From assembly GCF_000972845.2 (NCBI RefSeq), contig NC_040028.1:8710052-8774051 (forward strand): a stretch of DNA of 64,000 nucleotides. The letters run 5' to 3'. This document shows, in pieces, positions 15,928-62,435 of this stretch (position 1 is its first letter; every line of letters begins with the position of its first letter). The stretch is from Larimichthys crocea. Taxonomy: Eukaryota; Chordata; Actinopteri; Sciaenidae. A model generated the notes under the pieces. It did not search any database, had not been told where the DNA came from, and saw only the letters and a program-made list of their open reading frames with translations. The position numbers were made by a program, and so were the translations under genes.

Positions 15928-18900
15928 ATGGTGAGGAACACCTCGAGAAATACTGGCTACACACTGACACGCAGGTCCAAGCACAAACACAAGAGGACTC
16001 AGCACCACCACCACCATCATGGGCCCCACCCGGCTAGAACCATCGTGACCCGCCGACAGAGTCACATCAGCGGCAGCTTCTTCCACATGCTCCCCCCGGA
16101 GGTGTTTGACATGATCCTGGACAAGCTGTCTGGTAATAATAACTGCATGTGTCAATAAAACACAAACTTGCCCAGTGAAAAGATAGAAATATACATCTTT
16201 GTAAAGAAACTTTAGTATATTTCATATTAATTTAGGATTTTGCTTGACTGTTTTTTTATATTAGTTTCAGCCATATTGTTATGTCACAGCCCAATTAACA
16301 ATTAATTAATAGCAAAATCCTCAAAATAGGTTATTCAGGCTAGGGATGAAGGATGAACACCAGACTGCTGGAGATGTGTAGGCGAGTTGGGTACCCTAAT
16401 GCATGCCCCATGGTCATGGTCAAAGATTCAGGCATTTTGGAAAAGTTTTCATGAAACTATCACAGAGGTCATAAGAGTGGATTTTAAGTTCTTCCCCAGT
16501 CTTTACATATTAGGTGACCCTAAACCCTCGGCCCATATTGTGAAACCCTTTACCAACTGGATCCAGACAAGTATAATGATTGGTAAGCAGATGATAATGA
16601 GAAAGTGGAAAGATGCAGAGGGCCCCGTATTTCAAGACTGGTTCACAGAGTTAGGTTAAATAGCTGCTTTCGAAAGAATATCCTATAGTATAACAAATGA
16701 TAAATATAATGAGAAATGGGGAATGTTTTTAAGACTGCATTCTTTACAGGGTAGCTAAAATAATTCTGCATACATTGATCATAATGGGACTGGATGCAAT
16801 ACAGGATCTGTTTTCCGGAGGTCTACTTGTGGTCAGTGAATTTCACATGGGACAGAAACAGTATAGTGTTTGTTTCCGGGTAAATGGACTGCTTAATATA
16901 TTGAGCATGGACTGATGTATCTGTCTGGGAGTTGTCATGTATTTATTTTATTTCATTTTCTATCTGTTATTTTTATATTTTATTGTCAAAAAAAAGATGG
17001 TGCATCTTTTATCTTGACTTTGCCTTACTTTTATTTTTATTATTTATTAATTTTGATTTATTTTTCTTGTTGTTGTTCTTCCAATGTTCTCTTAGTTTAA
17101 TCTTGTAAAATGTGAAACTCAATAAAAAATTGGAATCGTAAAAAAAACAAACAAACAATTAATTAATAGCAATTAAAAACTAACAATTCATTAACAGTAA
17201 GAGTAATTTATAGAATAAACTGTAAGAGTACTAGTAGTCTAGTATATGCAGTGTACACAGCATATACCAAACATTATATCTTCAATTTAATCACTACTAT
17301 TTTGATACTTTTAGACAGTTTAATAAAGACAGCCGTGCTTTTTTTAATAGTTGATAAAACTTCTTTGAATTAGTGCTTAAACTCAGACAAAATATGAACT
17401 GCCGCTCTAACCGGTTTATTTGGACCCATAAAGGTTTTTAGTGAATGAATATGTGTGTGTGTGTTTGTCAGTGCTGGAGATGAGTGTGTTCAGCATGGTG
17501 TCCAAGGAAATCACCGGATGTGTTGTTGACTACATCTCTACCGTGGCCTGGAAGAACAGAACGATCGTTCAGAGCTTTCACCACTCCACCTGCCTTGAAC
17601 AGAGATCTACTATCGGACACTACAGAGATCTGGGTGAATTTTGCTGGCTGTTTCATTTTGTATAGCTCTTCTCCAGACACTGCATGGTGCAGATTTATAA
17701 CTCAGTGTTGATCTGTGACAGGCATATTACCGAGAGCTGTTTGTTTAATCACCACACACTCAGGATAATGCTGCCCTGTGAAGTGAAGGGACAAGCAGGA
17801 GCAGAAAGAGTTTTTTTTTTTTATTTGATGATGTGTTTTTGTGTTTAATGTCTCAGGTTTGTTGTTCAAGAGGTGCACCCTGTTGCTACCGACAAAGGAA
17901 AGGTTAAAATTTATCTTTAGCAAGTTTTCACAGGTAAGCAAAGCAGAGGCGAGAGGACAAACAGATTATTGTGATGCATTACTGTAAATGTTTTAAAGTC
18001 AGAATAGTGTTTATAATGAGGTACATGGAAAATCTGGGAAAGAAGGAAAGAAAGAGGAGCATGGGAATAAATACAGATCTGCACTTTGCAAGTGAATTAC
18101 TCATATTTAGTCAGATTAGATCATATAGCAATATTTTAACATCTATGAAGTTTTTTTTAACCTATTTTCTTCACATATTTATGACTTTTAAGTTCTGTCC
18201 TTGTAACCAGTCAGTAGATTAAAACATATTTAGCTTCAAACAAATGTATTATTTACAGCAGCAATCCTTTAAATTGTAAGCTGCATAAATCCACATGGGA
18301 TGCTTGTTAAAGCATGTCAGGCCACATAAATTAATAAAGTCTAATTACACCGGGCTAAATTCTTTAATTTATCTCTAAGTCACTAGTCATGAGACATAGT
18401 TTATACTGTAATTTGCCACTTCACATCCTTTGGACTCTCTTTTCATTATTCAGCCCTAATGTCTACAGTTCATAACTTCTGCTAATGATGAGAGAAAATA
18501 AACTGATCTGTTTCAGATCCCCTGCTTCATGTTGGAGCAGTGTTCATCACTAGACTGCACTGGCTTCTGCAGCTACGGAGTCTTCCTCCAGGTGAGGGTC
18601 TCATCGAAAGGCAAACTTTTGATGTAATTAAAGAAAATCACAGACCAGGTACAGCAAAGGATGAACTAAATATAACTGCTTGCAGTTTTAAGAGATCCTC
18701 CTCTACACACTTTTTAGTCAGAGACGCTCACATCCTTTTTTTTTACAGCCTAGTAGCACTCTTGTGTTCCTTCCCAGTACCTGAAAACATTTTAGCAGAT
18801 GAAACTTTTTCTGTTGTTGAAAGTGTTTTGGTATGTTCTGTTGAATACTTTTAACAGACACTGATCGCAGGCTGGGATGAGCTGGAGTGCCAAAGAGTGT

Positions 18901-21900
18901 TCAACTTCCTGTGTGACCTCACAAATCTACTGCAAAAAGTTGACGCAGTCATTACTGGAAAACCAGGTGTGTAAAGGTGGTGTAATGTGGAAAACAGTCC
19001 ATCAGAGAGGACGTCGTTCCTTCTTTTAAAGTTACCATGTGTGAAAATTTGTAAGTAATTATGACACCGTTAATTTAATGGCTTTAGTAGAATGCAGACA
19101 AATGAAAACATTGTATTTAAGCTATTCATCTCAGTTTTCTTGGGTCAGATCAGTGTCACTGGGTGTGCAGGTTTAGATAAAACAAAGAAAGGTGACGCAT
19201 GAGGGACTGGCTTCTTACTGTTGATCCCAGTGAAACTGTTTCAAAGGATAAAGATGTTTTTTTTTACTGTCCTCAGGTGTGAGGTGGTACAAAGAGCTCC
19301 AGCTCCGTCTATTCTGCCGTCAGGTTCTGTTGGACCCGTGGCCGAACCAACCAGATTCCCAGTTCTGGCTAATGCAACTCCTGAAGCCTTGGCCCATGGT
19401 CAGCCAAGCACGCTTACTGTTCATCCTCTATGGACCTCTGCTTCCTGAGGGTGAGATAACTTTGATACTCACAGTGTAAAGGTGGGTTAAAGGAAAATGA
19501 CTCTAGTCTGCCACCTCTGTGTGAGCGTGAAAAGAAATCTGGTGGTTGCACACATCCCTGGCTCTGTAAATGGAAAACACTAGCTATTCCAGCGAGAGCA
19601 CGAGAACACAAAGTCAGACACAGAAAAAGCATAAAGAAGGGACGGTCGGTAGCGTACTGGATTAAGCGGCCGCCCCGTGTGTGGAGGCTACAGTCCTCGC
19701 TGCAGCTGGCCCCGGTTCGAATCCTGCATCGAACGGCCATTTACTGTGTGTCAATCCCCCTCTCTCTGCTTCCTGTCTATCTTCAGGTCTCCTATCATAG
19801 AAGGCCAAAAAATTAATCTTAAAAAAAAAAAAAGAAAAGGCATAAAGAAGAAGAAGGTTAATTTTCAAAATAAAGCAGTTTGAAAAGTTAATTTTGCACC
19901 CTGAAGCACAGAAATGAGTCGTATTACTGTATGATACTTGTTTCATTGTGGTATAGTTTGACACAGTCAGTAAGTGAGATGCTCTCCTCCACGCAGGCAG
20001 CCTCGGTTGGCAGGATCTGGTGGAGAGGGGGCTGCCTCACAGCGCTCTGTGGGACCTTTCCAAGGCCATCCTCCTGCTTTTCGACAAAGTAGAAGTCAAA
20101 GACAATGTGATTCAGGCAATCCTGGAGGAGCTCATTGGTATCGTACTTCAGTGTTTCTCAAAAGTTTTAATGTCACACACACATACACAAATATCAGGGT
20201 AACAGACCCCTGAAATGATGGTTGTCCTCCTCCTCATCCTCATCTCCAGTCATTCCCCAGCCATGGCATGTGGAGAATGTGGCCCGCCTCTTGGTGCTGT
20301 GTGGCAGCAGTCTCTGCTACGCCATTCTATCCAGCAAGGCCATCAACGGACGACTTCGTGAGATCTCCAGACTCATCGTGTACATCATAATGGTGAGAAA
20401 AGTTATTGCACAGTTGATGTGAAATGCGTCACCTTAATATCAAGCAAGTTCAACAACACAAGACATAGCAGTCAGCTAATATTACTTACTAGTCCAACAG
20501 TAAGAAGCCCAGCTCAGCGTAAAGTAAAAGTCAGTCCCAGATTTACTCTCGTCGTCCTCTTTGCAACTCGGCCTCTGTTGAATCCGGTTACATTACCTGC
20601 TGTCATATTCCAGCGTCACTCCCCATCTGCATTCCCCTGCACCCCGAATCTGAAACCCTCCACCAGTGTAGACACGCTCTGAGCTCACAGTTTGGGCAGC
20701 TAACAGTTACAGCAGTAAAAGTTGAGGCGGAGCGGCCAAGAGGACGTCAGAGGGGAAGCATTTTCTCATTAAAATATAAAATATCTCCATCAAATATGAT
20801 CCAGTTTCACCAAAATCAGACAAATAGTTGTAGTTAGATAGTTACAAAGTTACATAGTGCAGAAGCAGACATGGAGGGCACAGAGTGGGAATGACAAACA
20901 CACTTTTCACCTGATTACATGTCTGTGCAGTCAAAATAACTTAAAATTTGTATTTTATGGTACTGATTCGAGTCCTCTTATTCAGACATGTCAATATCAG
21001 TCTTCAAAAACTGCAAAGTAAGTTGGTATTTCTCTCTGATAACGATGTATGCAAGTGTTTCTCCAAACATGATGTCTGATTTCCTTGTTTCATTTATTGA
21101 AAATGTCCTGACCTGTTGGCGTTGTCACAGAAAAGCAGTCAGAATAACAGGACCTTGGAACTGACACACCTCAATGAAATTATTATGAACTACAACATTA
21201 AAGCTACAACATCTCTGCTGTCAAAAGGTGTGTTTGTTAAAGTTTCTGCTTTGCGGGGCTTCATCCTTAGGTGTGCGAGAAGGACGGCTATCACATGTCC
21301 TGGGCGGTGAAGCTGGTACAGCAGATCTGCAAGATCTTCAACACAGCTCCTGAAAGGTTCTTCTTCATCCAGGAGCTGGAGAACATGTTTTCAGAGGTCA
21401 CCAGGGATGTATTTGAGTTTTCTGTAGCAGGTGGGGAAGCTCGCTCTTTCTGGTGTAAATTTCATTTCATAAAAGTTCTCAGGTCTCGTCTTGACACCAA
21501 GAATTCATCTTCAAAAACATGAAGCTAGGGGGAAAATTGTATCTTGCATTAAGTAATATAATACTGTAATACGGTAATAATATAATCATAAAGCAATAGG
21601 AAGCAATAACTACAGCATTGAGATGGTGAGAAAAGAGTAATAGTTGAATTATTGAATGAAAAATAACAATTAAACATGTGTAGACAGTGTAAAGCATGTT
21701 TTAGGGCAGACAGATTTAAATAGTAGATTCAAAAAACAGAAATTAAATTATTATTAAGCATGACTACAGTACACATTCGGCATATAGAGAGCAGCTTGTT
21801 TTGACAGCGTGTGTGTTGATGGGTGGATGTGTGTGTTTGTGAGTGTGTGTGACAGCTCAGACAGATGAAATCTCCCGGGAAATCCTGATTTTATTGAAAA

Positions 21901-22328
21901 GATTTTCAGCTCAGGCGGATGTGTTTTCTTCACCTAGAGTAAACCTCCATTTGTTTGCCTCTGATTAAGTCCTCCTTTAATATTTGAGCTTGTTTTTGTT
22001 CCTTTTTTTAGCGTTTAAAGTGAGACAAACACGAGTAGAAACGCTTTTTTTTTATCTTGCTACTTTATCTTATTAATCATTGTTAATAACCCTCAGATGA
22101 ACTTGTAAAGGCAGTAGGGGGGTTCTGGCTCCAGTGGGGAAGCAGTGGTCCTACACAGCTCACCGAATGCTTCACGCTCAAATTAAAAGTGACATAAAAA
22201 GTCACAAACTCCATCATCTGTTCTCAGGAAACCATTTTGGAGACGGGGAGACTTTCCAGACCCTGTGTATCCTCCTGAACTCCAGTGCTCGCTTCCACAC
22301 TACATTCCTCCACATGCTCCTCAAATAG
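15928..22328 (+). CDS. fbxo47: F-box only protein 47
   Basis: Ten coding exons were read: 15928-16132, 17472-17633, 17857-17933, 18517-18591, 18858-18966, 19277-19450, 19997-20137, 20250-20392, 21271-21430 and 22228-22328. They sum to 1347 bases, 448 residues plus stop; human FBXO47 has about 452. The F-box starts at LPPEVFDMILDKLS (about residue 54), followed by MSVFSMVSKEI. The block LGLLFKRCTLLLPTKERLKF and TLIAGWDELECQRVFNFLC are near-identical to the human protein. F-box proteins bind Skp1 in SCF ubiquitin ligases. In mouse FBXO47 is needed for meiotic progression and telomere integrity, and in medaka it acts below foxl3 in germ-cell oogenic commitment. The N-terminus carries a basic, histidine-rich stretch with six consecutive His (residues 26-31). 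An upstream noncoding exon probably ends near 15714 (cttg|gtaaga); the acceptor before the ATG is at 15915-15916. Confidence 0.96.
16370..17152 (+). mobile_element. L1-type LINE ORF2 C-terminal fragment with 3' end
   Basis: In fbxo47 intron after coding exon 1. A broken frame encodes motifs typical of the end of fish L1-like ORF2, such as WSKIQAFWKSFHETI, SLYILGD and NEKWGMFLRL, followed by an untranslated part that ends AATAAAAA and an A-rich run near 17135-17155. It is 5' truncated and inactive. Confidence 0.7.
19640..19836 (+). mobile_element. tRNA-derived SINE
   Basis: In fbxo47 intron. The head resembles a tRNA gene: an A-box-like GGTCGGTAGCGTACTGG and a B box GGTTCGAATCC about 55 bases later. 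The tail runs through tcaatccccctctctctgct to a poly(A) at 19820-19834. The head is not a plausible functional tRNA because it continues directly into SINE tail sequence. Confidence 0.75.
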
Positions 22329-22508
22329 TAACGATGAAGATTGAAAGTGACAAGATGTGGAGGATAGGAGGATTTCTTTTACAGTTTAAAATCTTGTTCC
22401 TCTAAAAATTTTTGTAAACTATTTAATATTTATTCATTAACAATAACAATATTTATTGACGCTATTATTTATTCTCATTGAACCTCTGTGCAAATATAGC
22501 TGTGATAC

Positions 22509-22514
22509 AATAAA
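22509..22514 (+). terminator. fbxo47 poly(A) signal
   Basis: AATAAA lies 181 bases after the fbxo47 stop codon and is the first canonical signal there. Confidence 0.7.
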
Positions 22515-22755
22515 AGACTTTTGTATGAATGATTAAATTGGGATTTTTTATGTCTTCATAGACATTTTTTAAGGTTTCAGCAGCATTATGTGTCTGACCT
22601 CCCACAAAAACAAAAACACAGCGTGCACCCAGCAAATAACAAGCTTTTATTCTCCTCCAGGTAGCACAATATTCAGCAGCAACAGCGTTTAAAAAAAAAG
22701 TTCAGTTCAGTTGATTAATAAATTGAAGCTTCTTATGGAATAAAAAAAACAGCAT

Positions 22756-22761
22756 TTTATT
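22756..22761 (-). terminator. arl6 candidate poly(A) signal
   Basis: AATAAA on the minus strand, 166-171 bases after the more distal arl6 stop. A second one lies at 22646-22651. Either would end the arl6 transcript before it meets the fbxo47 3' end. Confidence 0.5.
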
Positions 22762-22926
22762 CAGACTGCATTCACATTTGTGTCAGTAATAACGTACAAC
22801 TATTTGTGGTTTCTGCTTTAAATATCACTTCACGGTATTCATATACAAATTATATTATGAGCATGAGAAATACTAGACTATTTGACATTGAAGTTTAAGG
22901 CCTACAACATCAAGTATGATGAATAC

Positions 22927-26625
<3,699 letters not shown>

Positions 26626-29600
26626 TACACGATTAAAAAGTTAATGCATCACCCCATAGATAGTCTGACTCGTGGAAATTAAACATACCAAATTAGCAAA
26701 TTCTCATGGAAGCAGGAAATATTGATAAACATAGCTATGAATCGAGTGTTCACAGTACTCCCTGTGAGTGGTGTCACAAGCAGAGATGCTGTCTGGGTAT
26801 CCCAGCTTGTGACAGGTAATCCTATTAGGGCGAATTAAGCTCTGTGAACCACTCAGTGACCTGATCGTGGAGTATGGGGCTTTTCAAAAGCCACCATACC
26901 ATCTAATTTGATTGGAGCCACTATCAATCTGTGTCTTTTACAGTAATTCAAGCAATCTGTGACAGCGTTCTCTATAAGTCAGAAATAACAGACACATACA
27001 AACAAATGTCAAGGAGGTCACTATAAACTTATTATAAGCCCTGAAAGTGTGACTATGCTTATGTGGTAAACTCAGTGTGTCCAATCCAAAGGTTATCTAA
27101 GTTATCTAAGATTACATATTCATAATGATTGCAGGAATTTAATTTAAAGTTCTCACAAGGCAGGTCTTTAGCTGGTCAGTGGACCAACAGCTCCACCTTT
27201 TGGTAATTAGTCATGTGTATGACTTCATGGAAGCTGCCAGGTTTAAGAGGTGGTAAATAGAGAGATAGATAGATATTGATCCCGAGGAAAATTCTGATAT
27301 GTTTGACAATGATACAAATTAAGACATACCCACTGAAGAGACTGTTCTTCATTAGTGAGGTGAGGTTTTAACTTAAGCACTGAATGCAATGGCATTTCAC
27401 AACCTGAAAGATATAAGATTTCAAAATTTCTTCCTCTTGATCAAAAGTTTAAAAAAATCGAAACCAAATTAAATGAGCAGTCAACCACCAGAACTGTTCA
27501 TCTTTATTCGCAAATAAATATTCGCTGTAACTGCCTCTTACAGTGTGCAAGATCTACAACATCTCTTTGGAAATTATAGAAAAATAAAATACAAGAATTA
27601 TAAGTATACTTGTACTTTGTACAAAAGAACGTCCTAACATTGCTCAGCAGTAGAACATGCTAAACAAACAGCATCTGATATTCTCCATATTCTGTAGAGG
27701 GGTGGTGATCATGAGCGTGTGTGCAAATATGTGTTTATATAGGTGTGTTTGGATGCGCTCCTTTCCCTCCTTTGGAAAGCCTGGATGCATAATCACGCTG
27801 TGACCGAAACGCACAGATCTCTAGATCCAGTTTGCCTTCGACATTAATCACTGAGCCCCAGTTTGTAAGAAAAACCACAGCTGCAGAGGGGCAGGTCGCT
27901 CTCTCGGATACGGAATACAACTCAAACTAATGGATAGGTCCTGTGACTGCGCTGAAACTTATGAACAACTCTGAAGTGTTTCTGTCTTGCATTTTTAACG
28001 GACTGTAAGGCATTCTGTGTGTGTGTATGTCGTGTGTGTGTGTGTGTGTGTTTGTTACTGCTGATGAAACACGATGAGTTATGATGCTGCTGTTTATGTT
28101 CACTCTCTCTCTCTGCCTTCCTGAAACTCTTTTTACTCTCTCCGTCCCGATCAAACAAAACTAAGACGACCCCATTTTCTCACTGGTTTCCACCCACCAG
28201 CTTTTATCTACTTCTGCTGCCTCCGACTCAGCTAACTACTTATATCCTGCAGCACTGCTTATTTACCACCGACTTATAGTATGAAGAAAAATGTTCATTT
28301 CAACGGCAAATGCCTGACAACTTGACATCATCTACTGCAGACCCAATGCTTTTCATTTCAAACTACATTTATATACACTATTCGACCCCCCCACCCACAC
28401 TGCCACATACGCCACAACCGTCACATGACCACAATGCACAAACAGCCTGGAGTTACTTTGTGAAATCCTTCCAGTAGCTTTGCACCATCTGATGGGTTAT
28501 TCTGCTCTGACATCTTTGATCGATTTTGTCCCCAGAAGTGCAAACCACTGTATTAGTGTGTGTGTGTGTGTGTGCAGGCAAAAAAAGAAACAATGAGTGT
28601 ATATGAAAGCTAAATCTGAAGAACCATAGAAGTCCATGTTAAAAGTTTCCAGACAATTCCAAGCGTCTCCTATCTATATGTAACTTGTGTGAACATTCAT
28701 ATGTTAAGACAGTGGAGATTGTGTACTTTCAGGCAATGTATAACATTCACGATCCGAAAATAAATAAATTAATAAATAAATCAGGCTTATCACACAACTG
28801 TGAGTACACCGGTTGTTAAAAAAACTGTCAGAACAGACTTGTATGGTAATTCATATGAAGGCAACGGATCCAGTTCTGCAAGCTCAGTGTGTGACAATAA
28901 AAAGAGGTGGGTAGTGTTGTGTGAGCCTCACGTTTATACGTCAACAAGAAATCTCTCATTGCACAAATCTTCATCTCTCTCTGAGATACTGAGGTGACTG
29001 CATAATACTGTATTGCTGATTTGGATAAAAATCTTAAATAAATAAAACATCTTAAATAAGATCCAGATTTACTAGGGCTTTTCACATACAGGACTGCACA
29101 TATATAGATATTAGGTTATGATAATAATTATCGATTAATTGTCTATACACTTTTAAACATTCAAAAAATCTCCATAACTTGCTTCTCTCTTCTATCTTCA
29201 AGTATTAGCGTACCAGATTCTCTGGAGAGAGGGTAAACTAAAGCGATTGCAAAGAAAACCTTTGTGATAAATTCAATTAAAAATACTGAGGATACTTTTT
29301 TTCAAAGGACAAAACTTTTTTCCATTGCACACCCGATAGCAGCTACATGAGCACATAACCCGGAGCGAGAAAAGAACCAAAAAGAAAAAGGTTCAAAAGG
29401 TTCAGTAGATTATGTTTGCAAATCTACATCTCTAGATATTGTTGCTCCACACACAAAATACTGCTGCAACAAGGCATTACATTCCCCTAAGTGAGAGCCT
29501 GGGCCAGTCTTTAAAAGTCTATCAGGCTGTAATAGTCTGGCAGAACCTGGTATACTGGGGAAGGGGTGTATAGTAGGAAACAGTCTGTTAGTACTGGATG

Positions 29601-29765
29601 TGAGGGAGACCGGGGGGACAGCCTGCTGTGGTAGTCTGTCCAACGACGTCCTGTATGAGAGGTTAAGACTCAGGCACAGGCTGTAGACTGTCTGTCCAAC
29701 GGTCTAAACTTCACTTTCGTCTGGTCCATCTATCTGTCCATCCCAGGTTGTGTTAAAGGGTGCCC
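26626..29765. other. Intergenic region between arl6 and epha6, likely epha6 3' UTR
   Basis: No gene is seen. On the minus strand an AATAAA at 27503-27508 could end a 2.2-kb epha6 3' UTR. A short TG tract lies at 28018-28050 and another at 28557-28574. Any arl6 promoter and leader exon should lie just right of 26625, but I found no clear start site. Confidence 0.4.
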
Positions 29766-60663
<30,898 letters not shown>

Positions 60664-61439
60664 CTGGTTTGAACACACACACACACATCTCTACTTAAAT
60701 CACAGCAGCGAGTATCTTGATGAATAAAGTGAGTGACATTAATGGTTATACAAATAAAAAAAGCATTGAGCAGCAAAACAGATTTTAATTCATAAGCTAA
60801 CTAATCTCGATCTTTTCATTTGCTGTCAGAAATTATCAATATGAGCCTGCGTCTGCTTAAAGATAATTTGGACAAGCATAATATTTTTGTGTCACATTGT
60901 CACACTTGGGAAAAATGGCTTATCTAATTCTGAAGATGCAAAAGGAGAGATAACACAGACAACTGAAGGTTATAAAGCCAATAAGATGGTGAGGTCTGTA
61001 AACCACTGGTACGGTCCACAAACCATAGATTACACTGAAATGAAGTCGTAATACATCGAGTTAATGTAACATGTTCTTTTATTGTTCTTTTATTGTTACT
61101 TACTTACATTTAGAACCAAATGCCTGTTAGTGGTTATAACAGACTCAAAATCAACCACATGACTAATGACGTAGAGACAGGATGAAAAGGAGATGTCTTG
61201 TACAGTAAAGATTGGGAGCTTATTACTTCAGGATTTCTGTCAAACACTATTTAAGGGCCTGAACTCGCAAAGTAGGAATAGGATCCAATAACAGCTTTGG
61301 ACCTATTAATCAGAAAAAATACCCATGCCAACGTGCATATGTGGTTACCAAATGATTTGCAAAAATACATACATGGCTTATAGAGATTGATTAAAAAGAT
61401 CACCCGAAAATGTCACAATCAGCAAAAGGATTTATTCGT

Positions 61440-61675
61440 AGTTTAGCTTTTGAAACGATTCTAAAAATCACATATCCGCCATTATGAAATCCTGTGCTCG
61501 GTTCGTTTAGTTCACAGCACTGATGAACCGCACCACAGCTCACTTGGAGGTGCCTGTTCGGGTTCAACTGACAGCTTTCACACCCGCCAAAAGGAACTAC
61601 GCCAACCTGGCGAAAGCACCAGGGTTCGTTTTTAACCGAAACTAACAGGCTAGGTGTGAAAGCACCCTCAGTCTT
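61440..61675. repeat. Possible decayed DNA-transposon fragment
   Basis: The stretch with GGTTCGTTTTTAACCGAAAC and CTAGGTGTGAAAGCACCCTC has the look of a fish hAT-type non-autonomous end, and GC content rises above its surroundings. No second terminal repeat was found, so the call is weak. Confidence 0.35.
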
Positions 61676-62365
61676 GTTGATCTGGGGAGAAGCAGTTGAC
61701 CCCAGCAAGCAGTCAGTTTGATGGGAATGTGCACTGAATACAGAGTGAGACGACTTCTTCTGTGGTGCAGCTGATATATAATGAGGCTATATAGTACAAA
61801 AAGAAATCCAATGGTTGACAGCGAATGTGCACACACACACACACACACAGTAGAATAACACCTGTCCATTTTGTCAGCAAGAATGATCACAAATCCATGC
61901 TCAATTATTCAATTTCAAAATAAGCGTTAGTGCTTTGAAGTCACCGGAAAAAAAACAAACTGTGCATCCACACAGCTCTTCCCTTCGCCTATGCGATCGT
62001 GTTTTAATGGGAAATAAGTTGGGGAAGCGACATCTTTTTTTCCTGGACAGAATTGCATTAGCTTTGCTCTATGAATTTCTGCTGGGTAAATAATTGCACT
62101 GAGTTCCCAAGAGAGGTCAGCAGATGTAACTGCCCTGAGAGTCATTATTATATATTATATCATCTAATGTTACAGAGCTGACTCATTATGTGGAAATAAA
62201 ATGTAGGCCTGCTTTTCTCAGGTGTATTCAAAGTGAAATGATGACACTGACACTATTTTTCTTTTTTCAATTATTCCACAGTGTGCCGGGGGAAGCTGTT
62301 TGTAGTCTTCATTTTCATTCTGAGGCTGGGTATTAGGGGATGCTTTGGGTGCAGGGGAAACATGA

Positions 62366-62435
62366 GGGGATCAGTGATGGGGGTTTAGGGTTTGGGGGTT
62401 GTGGAGAAGAGTCTTGGGGTTAGGGTTTGGAGGCT
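62366..62435 (+). other. G-quadruplex-capable, telomere-like G-rich tract
   Basis: Runs of 4, 5, 3 and 5 G occur within 62366-62398, with loops of about 9, 4 and 3 bases, followed by GGGGTTAGGGTTTGG. The TTTAGGG/TTAGGG flavour suggests degenerate telomere-like repeats. It is on the strand opposite to epha6 transcription. Confidence 0.6.

Noticed and set aside
19645..19735. tRNA gene on the plus strand
   Set aside because: The tRNA-like head is followed directly by SINE body and poly(A); no cloverleaf closes.
61400..61708. 102-codon minus-strand open frame as an upstream epha6 exon
   Set aside because: It shows no fibronectin III or Eph cysteine pattern and lies in transposon-like sequence.
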